Assembly: GCA_021791675.1 (NCBI GenBank)
Contig: JAJYWE010000001.1
Span: forward strand, 1-45,736
Direction: 5' to 3'
Source of the DNA: Actinomycetes bacterium
GTDB taxonomy: Bacteria > Actinomycetota > Acidimicrobiia > Acidimicrobiales > JAKAOS01
Length of the DNA stretch: 45,736 nt
Shown here piece by piece: positions 18,159 to 26,984 of this stretch. The stretch's first letter is position 1, and every line of letters begins with the position of its first letter. The notes under the pieces were generated by a model. It was given only the letters and a program-made list of their open reading frames with translations, did not search any database and was not told the DNA's origin. Position numbers and translations under genes: made by a program.

Positions 18159-19349
18159 TCAGGGCACGCAGACGCGTAGCGGGACCGACAGCTCCGCAGC
18201 CGTGAGCGACCCATGCCGGCTCACGAGGGCCAGCTCACCCTGGTCGGCGGGATCGGCGAAGGCGACGGGCGCGCGCGCGAGCAGCGCGACATCCCCGAGC
18301 CGAGCCCGGACCTCGGCCCCGAGCGACCCGCCGAAGGCGTTCGCACGCTCGAGGTCCCGGCGGAGCCGGACCCAGGCCAGCTGGCCGTAGGCCTGCTCCA
18401 GCCGCGCAGCGAGGGCCTCCTCCCGGCCCGGTCGGACGTGGAGCCAGCGCCAGCGGCCCTCACCCGAGAGCTGTACGACGTCGCCAGCCAGGACGTCGGG
18501 CTCCAGGGCCACGACCGACGGACCGACTTCGACCTGACCGTGGTCGGACGTCACCACGAGGGCGGAGCCTGGCGGGAGCGCGGCGGCGACGTCGCCGACC
18601 AGTCGATCGGTTGCGCGCAGCTCTGCCCGATAGTGGCGCCCGAGGCCGCGCTCGTGCGCGACCTTGTCGACACCGTCGTAGTAGGCGAACACGAAGGGCG
18701 CGCCCCCCTCCAGTGCGAGGGCGACCTCGACCGGCAGTGACGACGGGACCCGCCAACCGCGAAGCTCGGCGCCGCGCAAGTGCGCCTCGCTGAAGCCCGT
18801 CCCGGCGAACTCGGCCCTCGTCACGGCCGTCACCGCGCGGCCGCCGAAGGGCGGGTTGGGCTGGAGTAGTTCCGGTGGCTCGGCCCCGCGGGCGTCACCC
18901 GACGGAGCGCACCACCGGAGCACGTTCAGGATCTCGCCGTTCCTGGCCCGGATGCGGTACCCCACCACCCCGTGTCGGGCGGGCGAGAGGCCGGTCGTGA
19001 TCGACGTGAGTGCAGTCGCCGTCGTCGTGGGCGCGACCGAGGAGATCGCCCCACCCGGCATCCCCGCGAGGAAGGGCGCGTCTTCCCGGTGCTGCTCGAG
19101 CTGCTCGGCGCCGAGGCCGTCGAGCACCAACAGCACAACCTGGCGCGCCCCTTCGATCTCTGCGGGGAGCCAGGACGGCTGGTCTGGCATGCCCGCGAGA
19201 ACTGCCTGGAGCGCGGGCAGCAGGTCGGCCAGGCTCCCCCGGCCGTAGGCGGGCCAGATCGGCCCGGGCCAGATCGTCGAGGAAGGGGTCGACCCCGGCG
19301 CGCCGGACTCCCCGAGGGCGGGCCCGGACGAGCCGGGCGCGGTCGGCAT
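18159..19349 (-). CDS. Alkaline-phosphatase-superfamily (nucleotide pyrophosphatase/phosphodiesterase-like) protein
   Basis: VVLLVLDGLGAEQLEQH...SVAPTTTATALTSITTGLSPARHGVVGY; FAYYDGVDKVAHERG; LVVTSDHGQVEV metal-binding motifs. Confidence 0.88.
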   Translation of the reverse strand: MPTAPGSSGPALGESGAPGSTPSSTIWPGPIWPAYGRGSLADLLPALQAVLAGMPDQPSWLPAEIEGARQVVLLVLDGLGAEQLEQHREDAPFLAGMPGGAISSVAPTTTATALTSITTGLSPARHGVVGYRIRARNGEILNVLRWCAPSGDARGAEPPELLQPNPPFGGRAVTAVTRAEFAGTGFSEAHLRGAELRGWRVPSSLPVEVALALEGGAPFVFAYYDGVDKVAHERGLGRHYRAELRATDRLVGDVAAALPPGSALVVTSDHGQVEVGPSVVALEPDVLAGDVVQLSGEGRWRWLHVRPGREEALAARLEQAYGQLAWVRLRRDLERANAFGGSLGAEVRARLGDVALLARAPVAFADPADQGELALVSRHGSLTAAELSVPLRVCVP

Positions 19350-19457
19350 CGACACGGCACGAGCGTAGGCATCCCGGCGTGGTTGGACTCGCCCAGCCGG
19401 GCCGCCTGCGTCGCGGCGCTGCCAGCCCCGCCGGGGCCCGGGCAGTACGATCAGCCC

Positions 19458-19904
19458 GTGAGGGTCTCGACCAGGGGCGACTACGCGAGCCGCGCGCTCC
19501 TCTCCCTCGCCCTCCACGCCAGCGCGGAGACCCCGACGTCGGTGCAGCGGCTCGCCGAACGCACGGGGCTCCCCCAGCCCTACCTCGAGCAGATCCTCCT
19601 CGCGTGCAAGGGCGCAGGCCTCGTCCGCTCGAAGCGTGGCGTGGGGGGCGGCTACGTGCTGGCGAGCTCCCCGGAACACATCACCCTGGGCCAGATCGTC
19701 GCGGCCGTCGACGGGCCCATCACGGCCGGTGACTTCGGCGAGCCGCACCAGAACGGTGCCTGCGACCACGAGGGCCAGTGCGTTCTCCTGGCGGTGTGGT
19801 CCGAAGTGGGGGCCCACATGCGCAGCCACCTCGACTCCTTCACCCTGGCCGACATGGTCGAGCGGGCGCGGGGGAACCGCCCCGCCCGCGCGCTGCTGCA
19901 CTGA
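19458..19904 (+). CDS. Rrf2-family transcriptional regulator
   Basis: VRVSTRGDYASRALLSLALHA...VQRLAERTGLPQPYLEQILLACKGAGLVRSKRGVGGGYVLA...CDHEGQC; start inside larger track ORF. Confidence 0.9.
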   Translation: MRVSTRGDYASRALLSLALHASAETPTSVQRLAERTGLPQPYLEQILLACKGAGLVRSKRGVGGGYVLASSPEHITLGQIVAAVDGPITAGDFGEPHQNGACDHEGQCVLLAVWSEVGAHMRSHLDSFTLADMVERARGNRPARALLH

Positions 19905-22792
19905 TGCGGGAGTCGGGAGCGTCGCCGGCCGGGGAGTCGGGCGACTCGCGCCCCGTTACGGGGGAGCGCCAGGGAGGCGACCGGCCGGCGGGCTACTCGG
20001 CCCGCTTCGAGGCAGACGTCGTCCTGAGGGACGGCAAGACGGTGACGGTTCGCCCGATCCTCCCGGGGGATGCCGAGGCGATCCGCGCCCTCCACGCTCG
20101 CCTTTCGCCGGAGACCCGCTACCTCCGCTTCTTCTCCCCCCTGCCGCAGCTCTCCGAGCAGATGCTCGCCCGTTTCACACAGGTCGACTACGCCGACAGG
20201 TTCGCACTGGTGGCGCTCCTCGCGAAGGACATCATCGGCGTGGGCCGCTACGACCGCCTGCCCGGCAGCGACGAGGCGGAGGTGGCGTTCGTCGTCGACG
20301 ACGCCCACCAAGGGCGCGGGCTCGGCACCCTCCTCCTCGAGCACCTCGCCCTCGCCGCGCGCGAGGCAGGGATCAGGCGGTTCGTCGCCGAGACCCTGCC
20401 ACACAACCAGCGCATGCTCGCCGTCTTCGCGGACGCGGGGTTCGCCGAGCGGACTCGCCTCGGAGACGGGGTCGTCCACGTCGCTTTCGACATCGCGCCG
20501 ACTGCCGCGTCGGTCGCCGCCATGCACGAGCGCGAGCGCCGGAACACGATCGAGTCGGTGCGGAAGCTCCTCGCCCCCCGCTCGGTCGCGGTCGTCGGTG
20601 CGAGCCGGCGGCGGGGCACGGTCGGCCAGGTTCTCCTGCGGAACATCCTCGCCGGGCCCTTCACGGGGCCGACGTACCCGGTGCACCCGACCGCCACGTC
20701 CGTTGGCGGCGTTCGCGCCTACCCGAGCGTGCTCGACATCCCCGACGACGTGAACCTGGCCGTCGTCGCGGTGCCGGCCGAGATGGTCGAGACCGTCGCT
20801 GGCGAGTGCGCCGCCAAGGGGGTCGGCGCCCTGGTCGTGGTGAGCGCCGGTTTCGCCGAGGAAGGCGAGGCCGGGGCAGCGCGCGAACGCTCGCTCGTGC
20901 GCAGCGCGCGGCGGCACGGCATGCGCGTGCTCGGACCGGGCTCGATGGGAATCGTCAACACCGCAGCCGACGTCTCACTGAACGCGACGGTCTCGCTGCG
21001 CCCGCCCCTCGGCGGCACGGCAGCCCTGCTCGCCCAGTCGGGTGCCCTCGGGCTCGCCATCCTCGAGGAGGCCTTCGAGCGCGGCCTCGGGATCTCGACC
21101 TTCGTCTCCACAGGCAACAAGGCGGACATCTCCGGCAACGACCTCCTCCACTTCTGGGAGTCCGACCCCCAGACCGATGTCGTCCTCCTCTACCTCGAGA
21201 GTTTCGGCAACCCACGGACGTTCTCGCGGGTCGCGCGGCGAGTGTCGCGGACGAAGCCGATCGTTGCCGTCCGAGCGGGAGGCGGTCGGTCCGTCCCCGC
21301 CGGGTGGGACCCCTCACGCGCAGGCCCTGGAGGAGGCCGCCTCGGCGGCGACGGCGAAGCCGACGACACGGCCGCCGCGACGTGGGCGAGCGCCGAGGCG
21401 CTCCAGCCGAGCGAGGACGAGGCGATCGCAGCGCTGTTCCGCCACACCGGGGTCGTTCGCGTGGACACGCTCGAAGCCCTCGTGGACGTCGGTCGTACCC
21501 TTGCGACGCAGCCACTCCCCGCGGGCCGGCGGGTCGCCATCCTGTCCCACCAGGGGGGCCCGGTGGCGCTCGCCGTGGACTCCTGCCTCGGGAACGGGCT
21601 CGAGCTCGCCCGGCCGACCGGCTCCGCTCTTTCGGCAGGCTCCGATCGAGCAGAGCCGGCGGCGCGCACCAACCCGGTAACCCTTCCCCTCGACGCACCG
21701 CCGTCAGCATGGGGAGCAACGCTCGAGCGCCTGCTCGACGACCCCGACGTGGACGCCGTGCTCGCCTGCTTCGTCCCGACGGTGCTGACCGAGGCACCGC
21801 TCGCCATCGCCGAGCGCGGTGGGCAGGAGCCCGGTGGGCAGGAGCCCGGCGACCCGCGCACCGCGAGCGTGGCCCGTATCGAGGCGGTGACGCGTGCGCT
21901 CGCGCAGGGCGTGCACGCTGCGGCGCGCCGCGGGTACCGCAAACCAGTGGTCGCGAACGTGCTGACGGTCTCGGCCACCCGGCCCGCCGACGCGAGCGGG
22001 GGCCACGCTGCTCCTGCGCACGACGCCCGTGGCAGCCCCAGTAGCGCCGACTCCTCCGCCCGGGGTACAGACGTCACGGGCGGTCCCGGTCGCGCTGCGG
22101 CCGCCCGCGGCGCGCCTGCGAGCCCCCATCGCTCCGAGCCGATCCCCCCGGTGCCCGCCTACCGCTTTCCCGAGACAGCCGCGCTCGCGCTCGCCAGCCT
22201 GGCCGACTACGCGACCTGGCGTCGGCGCCAGGGCAGCGTCGTCGAGCGCCCCCGGAACTTCTCGTCCGCCGAAGCGTGCGGCCTCGTATCGCGCGCACTC
22301 GCCTCCCGCGGCGCAGGGAGCCTGCCCGCCCCCGAGGCGGCCCGTCTGGTCGCCTCGCTCGGCCTCGTCGTCGGGCCGGACCGGACGGCTGCCGCCGGCG
22401 GCCGCCCCGACCAGCTCCGGTTGGTGGGACTCCTGGTACAGGACCCCACCTATGGCCCGCTGCTCTCGCTCCAGACCGCTGCGGGCGCGCCCTCCTCCCT
22501 CCGGCGCGTCCCACCGACGCCCCACGCCGTGTGTCTCCTCCCGCTGGCAGCACCGGATGCGGCCGGCGTCCTCGAGGCCGCCGCCGGACCCGATGCCGGA
22601 AACCGCTGGCCTGGTGCGCTCGACGCGCTCGTCCGGCTCGGCCTCCTCGCCGAGGACGCACCCGAGCTCGCCCGGGGCCTCTTCTACCTCGACTGTCGCG
22701 AAGGAGACGGCCGAGCAGCGGCCACCCTCGAGCTCGCCGAGGTCAGGCCCTGGCGGACCCGACCGGAGTGGGCCCTCCGGCGGCTTCGCTGA
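19904..22792 (+). CDS. GNAT acetyltransferase fused to NDP-forming acyl-CoA synthetase-like domains (Pat-like)
   Basis: N-terminal GNAT with HQGRGLGTLLLEHL; CoA-binding domain LLAPRSVAVVGASRRRGTVGQVLLRNI; LLAQSGALGLAILEEAFERGLGISTFVSTGNKADISGNDLLHFW; ATGA overlap with the Rrf2 gene. Confidence 0.9.
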   Translation: MRESGASPAGESGDSRPVTGERQGGDRPAGYSARFEADVVLRDGKTVTVRPILPGDAEAIRALHARLSPETRYLRFFSPLPQLSEQMLARFTQVDYADRFALVALLAKDIIGVGRYDRLPGSDEAEVAFVVDDAHQGRGLGTLLLEHLALAAREAGIRRFVAETLPHNQRMLAVFADAGFAERTRLGDGVVHVAFDIAPTAASVAAMHERERRNTIESVRKLLAPRSVAVVGASRRRGTVGQVLLRNILAGPFTGPTYPVHPTATSVGGVRAYPSVLDIPDDVNLAVVAVPAEMVETVAGECAAKGVGALVVVSAGFAEEGEAGAARERSLVRSARRHGMRVLGPGSMGIVNTAADVSLNATVSLRPPLGGTAALLAQSGALGLAILEEAFERGLGISTFVSTGNKADISGNDLLHFWESDPQTDVVLLYLESFGNPRTFSRVARRVSRTKPIVAVRAGGGRSVPAGWDPSRAGPGGGRLGGDGEADDTAAATWASAEALQPSEDEAIAALFRHTGVVRVDTLEALVDVGRTLATQPLPAGRRVAILSHQGGPVALAVDSCLGNGLELARPTGSALSAGSDRAEPAARTNPVTLPLDAPPSAWGATLERLLDDPDVDAVLACFVPTVLTEAPLAIAERGGQEPGGQEPGDPRTASVARIEAVTRALAQGVHAAARRGYRKPVVANVLTVSATRPADASGGHAAPAHDARGSPSSADSSARGTDVTGGPGRAAAARGAPASPHRSEPIPPVPAYRFPETAALALASLADYATWRRRQGSVVERPRNFSSAEACGLVSRALASRGAGSLPAPEAARLVASLGLVVGPDRTAAAGGRPDQLRLVGLLVQDPTYGPLLSLQTAAGAPSSLRRVPPTPHAVCLLPLAAPDAAGVLEAAAGPDAGNRWPGALDALVRLGLLAEDAPELARGLFYLDCREGDGRAAATLELAEVRPWRTRPEWALRRLR

Positions 22793-22856
22793 GCGGGGTC
22801 ACCGGGGAGAGGCGGGTCGGGGTGGAGTCGGTCGCCACTCGGAGGGCGGGCCGGCG

Positions 22857-23099
22857 CTACTGGCGGTAGGACTCCACGACCGCGCCCGGGCGGAGCGTCG
22901 CCTCATCCGGGTCCTGGCCCGCAGCCCGGCGCGCCCGCCGCTGGCGGAGGAGGTCCCAGCACTGGTCCAGCTGCACGGCGAGCTCCTGAATCCGCCCCGC
23001 CACTTCGTCGTCGACCTCGGAGCCGGTGTGGAGCCGCTCGAGCGCGTGCTCCTCCTCGACGAGCTCGCCGATCCTCGCCACGATCTCCTCGTCTCGCAC
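22857..23099 (-). CDS. DUF2630 family small protein
   Basis: MRDEEIVARIGELVEEEHALERLH...LAVQLDQCWDLLRQRRARRAAGQDPDEATLRPGAVVESYRQ. Confidence 0.85.
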   Translation of the reverse strand: MRDEEIVARIGELVEEEHALERLHTGSEVDDEVAGRIQELAVQLDQCWDLLRQRRARRAAGQDPDEATLRPGAVVESYRQ

Positions 23100-23171
23100 G
23101 TGTGCTCCTCTCTCTCGATTCCGCCAGCCGACCGAGACACTCCCGCCGGGCCGGGGGTGGCCCCCCGAGTG

Positions 23172-24662
23172 TCAACCCCTGCCGAGGAGGAACCGCCGCC
23201 GTCGGGAGAACGGGTCGAGCGGGCTCCCACCCGCCGTCGGCGCGCCCACCGGCCAGAGGCTACCCAGGCCGGGGCCGGCCAGGCTCGCGGGGCTCGCTTC
23301 GTTGCAGCTCACCGTTGCCGCCTCGAGCAGTTCCGCGACGCGAAGCGCCCGACCGAGATCGCCGGTGTGGACGAACGCCAACTCCGTCGGCGGCAGCTCC
23401 CCCAGCCCCGTCCCGCCCGGGTCGGCACGGGCCAGCGCCTCGGCGTCGGAGGAGAAGGTCTCCACCGCCACGAGCGGGCCGTCGATCCGCTCGGTCACGA
23501 CTCGGCTGCTCGGGTGCACCGAGGCGAGGACGGTCGGGGGGAAGAAGTATCCCGGGCCGGGGTCTGGGGCACCACCGGTCACCACGGTCGCACCCAGCCA
23601 GCGGGCGTCTTCGACACTCTCCGCGAGTGCCTCCACCGCCGCCGCCGAGCCCAGTGGGCCGAGCTCGACCCCGGGCATCGTGCCGCGGCCCCGCACCATC
23701 CCCGCCGCCCTGGCCGCCAACCGCTCGACGAAGTCCTCTGCGACACGGCCCGACACGAGGAAGCGCGTCGGCACCGCACCGGCAACCGCGGGGCTACGGA
23801 TGCGCGAGGCCACTGCAGCCTCGACGGCGAGGTCGAGGTCGGCATCGGCGAAGACGAGGAACGGGACGGGGGGGCCGCCAGAGGACACGATCCCCCCGGG
23901 CGGTACGCGCATCGATGCGAGGCCCGCCAGCGCGACCGCGCCGTCAGGGGCGACGACCTGCGCCACACCACCCCGGGCGAGCCCGGCCTCGAGGAGCGGG
24001 GGCAGCTCACCCGCGACCAGTGCCCCGAGGAGCCCACCCTCTGCGCCTGCCTCGGAGAGTGCCGCGGCGAGTGCGAGCACGGAGAGCGGCGCCGCTCCCG
24101 GCGCGATCAGCACCACCGGGCTCCCGGCCGCGAGCGCACTCCCGGCGTGGGCCGCCGCAGCAGCGAGCGGGCTCGCCGGCGGCGCCACGACGACCGTGGG
24201 ACCGATCGCGCGCGGCGCCACGAGGACGCGAGCAGCACCGTCTGCGCTGCTGCCGGTGAGCCCAGCTTGCTGTACCGCGGCGTTTCCTGCCCAGTGGAGC
24301 CACGCGGCCGCCACCCGCACCTCGCTACGCGCTTCGTCGAGCGGCTTCCCGGCCTCGAGGCTGAGCAACAGGGCGAGATCCTCTGCCCGGCCGACCACCA
24401 GCTCGGCCGCCTCGATGAGGACGGCGCCACGACGTGCCGGCGCGGCCCGACGCCAGGTTCGCGAGGCAGCCGCCGCATGCTCGATCGCGTCGGCGACGTC
24501 CACGGCTTCCGCAAGCGCGACCTGGGTCAGCGGGAGCTCGGTCGCCGGGTCGAGAACCGGGATCGTCACACCACCGGCCCCGGCCCGCCACCGCCCACCG
24601 AGGAGGAGTGCGGTCGGGCTCGCCTCGAGGAGCCCCGTCTCTCGGGCGAGGATCTCGGTCAC
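23172..24662 (-). CDS. Aldehyde dehydrogenase-fold protein, apparently catalytically degenerate
   Basis: ALDH scaffold (LLLGGRWRAG, DPATELPLTQVA, RRGAVLIEAAELV, SLEAGKPLDEAR, FLVFADADLDLAVEAAVASRIRS, GPLGSAAAVEAL, FFPPTVL) but catalytic motifs replaced. Confidence 0.82.
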   Translation of the reverse strand: MTEILARETGLLEASPTALLLGGRWRAGAGGVTIPVLDPATELPLTQVALAEAVDVADAIEHAAAASRTWRRAAPARRGAVLIEAAELVVGRAEDLALLLSLEAGKPLDEARSEVRVAAAWLHWAGNAAVQQAGLTGSSADGAARVLVAPRAIGPTVVVAPPASPLAAAAAHAGSALAAGSPVVLIAPGAAPLSVLALAAALSEAGAEGGLLGALVAGELPPLLEAGLARGGVAQVVAPDGAVALAGLASMRVPPGGIVSSGGPPVPFLVFADADLDLAVEAAVASRIRSPAVAGAVPTRFLVSGRVAEDFVERLAARAAGMVRGRGTMPGVELGPLGSAAAVEALAESVEDARWLGATVVTGGAPDPGPGYFFPPTVLASVHPSSRVVTERIDGPLVAVETFSSDAEALARADPGGTGLGELPPTELAFVHTGDLGRALRVAELLEAATVSCNEASPASLAGPGLGSLWPVGAPTAGGSPLDPFSRRRRFLLGRG

Positions 24663-24816
24663 GGGTGGGACGCTCCGACTTCGTCACGCGTACCAGTCCC
24701 GAGCGACGAGGTCCGTTCCCGGTGCACGCCCGAAGCCTAGGCCACGGATCACCGTCGCGCCCGAGACGCTGCGGCGCCGAGAGGGCCGGGACGGGCGCTC
24801 GTCGGTCCCGCCTGCC

Positions 24817-24978
24817 TCAGCGAGGCCGACGAGGGGCGCGTTGGTCGACGCGGACCGGAATCGGGAGAACCGCCGGACCCCGGCGCCCTCGGCGGCCCCG
24901 AGAGGACACGACGCGGGCCCAGCCAGCGCCGAGCGCCCCGACCACCACGACCGCAACCGGCACCGCGCTGTCGACCAT
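24817..24978 (-). CDS. Small membrane protein candidate (53 aa)
   Basis: My translation: MVDSAVPVAVVVVGALGAGWARVVSSRGRRGRRGPAVLPIPVRVDQRAPRRPR*; one TM helix plus basic tail, purine-rich RBS-like GGAGAGAGGGACG upstream; below the track length cutoff. Confidence 0.35.
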   Translation of the reverse strand: MVDSAVPVAVVVVGALGAGWARVVSSRGRRGRRGPAVLPIPVRVDQRAPRRPR

Positions 24979-25169
24979 CGTCCCTCTCTCCCCGAGCGTT
25001 GCCCGGCTCCTCCGTTCTGTTCTAACGCCCTCGGCTCCCCGTTGGTTCCCACCCTCGCGTCGACACCAGCGGACCCAGGGCTCTCAGGCATCCGAACAGG
25101 ACTTCCTGACCGGGCCCTTCCGGCTGCGCCCGGGCGGCCGGGCCTACCGGCTGGATGTGCGGGCACCGG

Positions 25170-25817
25170 TCACGGCTCCCCCGAGGCGACCACCCTCCCT
25201 TCGGCCACGGTGGCATTCCAGAGCTCGAGCGCCGGCAGCTCGTGCTCCCAGCCGAGCACACCCACGCGTGCCGGACCGAGCACGAAGCCCGAGGCTGCCA
25301 CGGGAGCGAGGTCGAGCCAGCGCGCCGTCACGACGCGTAGGAGATGCCCGTGGGCGACCAACACCACGGGCGCCGAGTATGCCCGGAGGCGGTCGAGCAC
25401 GGCATCGGCGCGGCGCGCGACGTCCTCCAGGCGCTCCCCTCCGGGGACGCCGTCACGCCAGAGCAACCAACCCGGTCGCTGCGTGCGGATCTCCGGGGTC
25501 GTGCGACCCTCGTAGTCCCCGTAGTCCCACTCGGCGAGGTCGTCGAGCACGACCGCCGGGCCGGTCGCCTCGAGGCCGGCGAGCGCACAGGTCTCACGTG
25601 CGCGCGAGAGCGGGGAGGTCGCCACGAGCCCCGGAGCCGGGACACCGACGAGGTCGGCGACGCCGACCAGCCCCCGAGCAGCAGCGCGCCCCGCCTCGTC
25701 GAGCGGCACGTCGGTGCGGCCGGTGTGACGCCCGACACGGCTCCAAGCCGTCTCGCCGTGACGGACGACGAGGACCTGGGGCGGCCTCCTCACGTCGTCG
25801 GCCGTCACAGCGCGCAC
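25170..25817 (-). CDS. Histidine phosphatase family protein (phosphoglycerate mutase-like)
   Basis: VLVVRHGETAWSRVGRHTGRTDVPL, TSPLSRARETCALAG, LVAHGHLLRVVTARWL. Confidence 0.93.
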   Translation of the reverse strand: MRAVTADDVRRPPQVLVVRHGETAWSRVGRHTGRTDVPLDEAGRAAARGLVGVADLVGVPAPGLVATSPLSRARETCALAGLEATGPAVVLDDLAEWDYGDYEGRTTPEIRTQRPGWLLWRDGVPGGERLEDVARRADAVLDRLRAYSAPVVLVAHGHLLRVVTARWLDLAPVAASGFVLGPARVGVLGWEHELPALELWNATVAEGRVVASGEP

Positions 25818-26884
25818 CGCGACGGCCTCCCAGCCCCACGAGCGGGGTGCGCCGGTTGCACGCTCGTCCCTGCTGCTGTCGCCCAGGCACCCGTCCCGGC
25901 GAGGCCGGCGTCGTCACCGAGCGCCGACGGCACGACGGCCAGCTCGGCGGGATCGAAGGCGGGGCGGTCGAGGGCGTGCAGCGCCGTGACGACGCGGGGG
26001 AAGAACCCGGGGGCGAGCCCCAGGCCACCGCCGAGCACGACCACATCCGGCGCGAAGCAGAGCGCGAGGTTCCCGACGCCCAGCGCGACCGCCTCCGCTA
26101 CCTCGTCCAGGATGGCCGCCGAGCGTGCGTCGCCCTCGAGCGCGAGTCGGGCGAGCTCGGCACCACCGGCGTTGCTCCCCTCCCGGCGCGCCAGCCGTTC
26201 GAGGGCAGGTCCCGCCCCGAGCTCTTCGAGGGTCGCCGGCTGTCCGGCGCGCAGGGCGCAGGCATCCAGCACCGTGTGGCCGACCTCGCCCGCAGAGCGT
26301 CGCCCGCGGACCAGCCGCCCGCCGAGCACGACGCCGGCGCCGATCCCGGTGGAGACGGTGAGATAGACCACGTCTCGATAGGTGCGACCAGCTCCGAAGG
26401 TCGCCTCGCCGACGGCCGCGAGGTCGGCGTCGTTTGCCAACTCGACCGGCGCACCGAGCGCCGCTTCCAGCCCGTCTGCCGACAAGGCGCCGACGACCTC
26501 CCGGTCGAGGTTGGGCGCGACGAGCACGCGCTGGTCCTGGTAGTCAACGGAGCCGGGCACCCCCATCACCACACCGGTCACCCCGAGCAAGTCCTGACCC
26601 GTGCCTGCTCCTGGCGCCGGGGCAGCCCGGACGGAGGGCGGAGGAGTAGCGCCGGCGTCCGCGGCGTGTCCGGCGACGCCCAGCTGGCCGGTGAGCTCGG
26701 CGAGACTGCTCCGCAAGAAGTCGACGAGCTGGCCCGCGCTCCCAGGACCGCGGGGTGTGGGGCGCGCGCGCCGCTCGAGCACGACACCACCCTGGGTGAC
26801 GAGTCCGGCCCGGACGTTGGTTCCCCCGAGATCGACGCCCAGCACCGGCGCGCCAGCTGCACCTGCAGGGGTCTCACGCAGCAC
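25805..26884 (-). CDS. ROK-family kinase (glucokinase-like)
   Basis: VLGVDLGGTNVRAGLV, VELANDADLAAVGEATFGAG, VYLTVSTGIGAGVVLGGRLVRG, SAGEVGHTVL, VVVLGGGL. Confidence 0.9.
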   Translation of the reverse strand: MLRETPAGAAGAPVLGVDLGGTNVRAGLVTQGGVVLERRARPTPRGPGSAGQLVDFLRSSLAELTGQLGVAGHAADAGATPPPSVRAAPAPGAGTGQDLLGVTGVVMGVPGSVDYQDQRVLVAPNLDREVVGALSADGLEAALGAPVELANDADLAAVGEATFGAGRTYRDVVYLTVSTGIGAGVVLGGRLVRGRRSAGEVGHTVLDACALRAGQPATLEELGAGPALERLARREGSNAGGAELARLALEGDARSAAILDEVAEAVALGVGNLALCFAPDVVVLGGGLGLAPGFFPRVVTALHALDRPAFDPAELAVVPSALGDDAGLAGTGAWATAAGTSVQPAHPARGAGRPSRCAL

Positions 26885-26984
26885 GCCCCGAACCGTACCA
26901 ACTGCCACGCCGGTCTGCGCGCAGCGTGCCGAGCCGGTGCCCTCGTGTCCGAGCCGCCGCGGGGTGACGCCGTACGATGAGCGG

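Noticed and set aside
22029-24740. 903-aa and overlapping 829/848-aa plus-strand ORFs
   Set aside because: Antisense to DUF2630 and ALDH-like genes or out of frame with the Pat-like gene; low-complexity composition.
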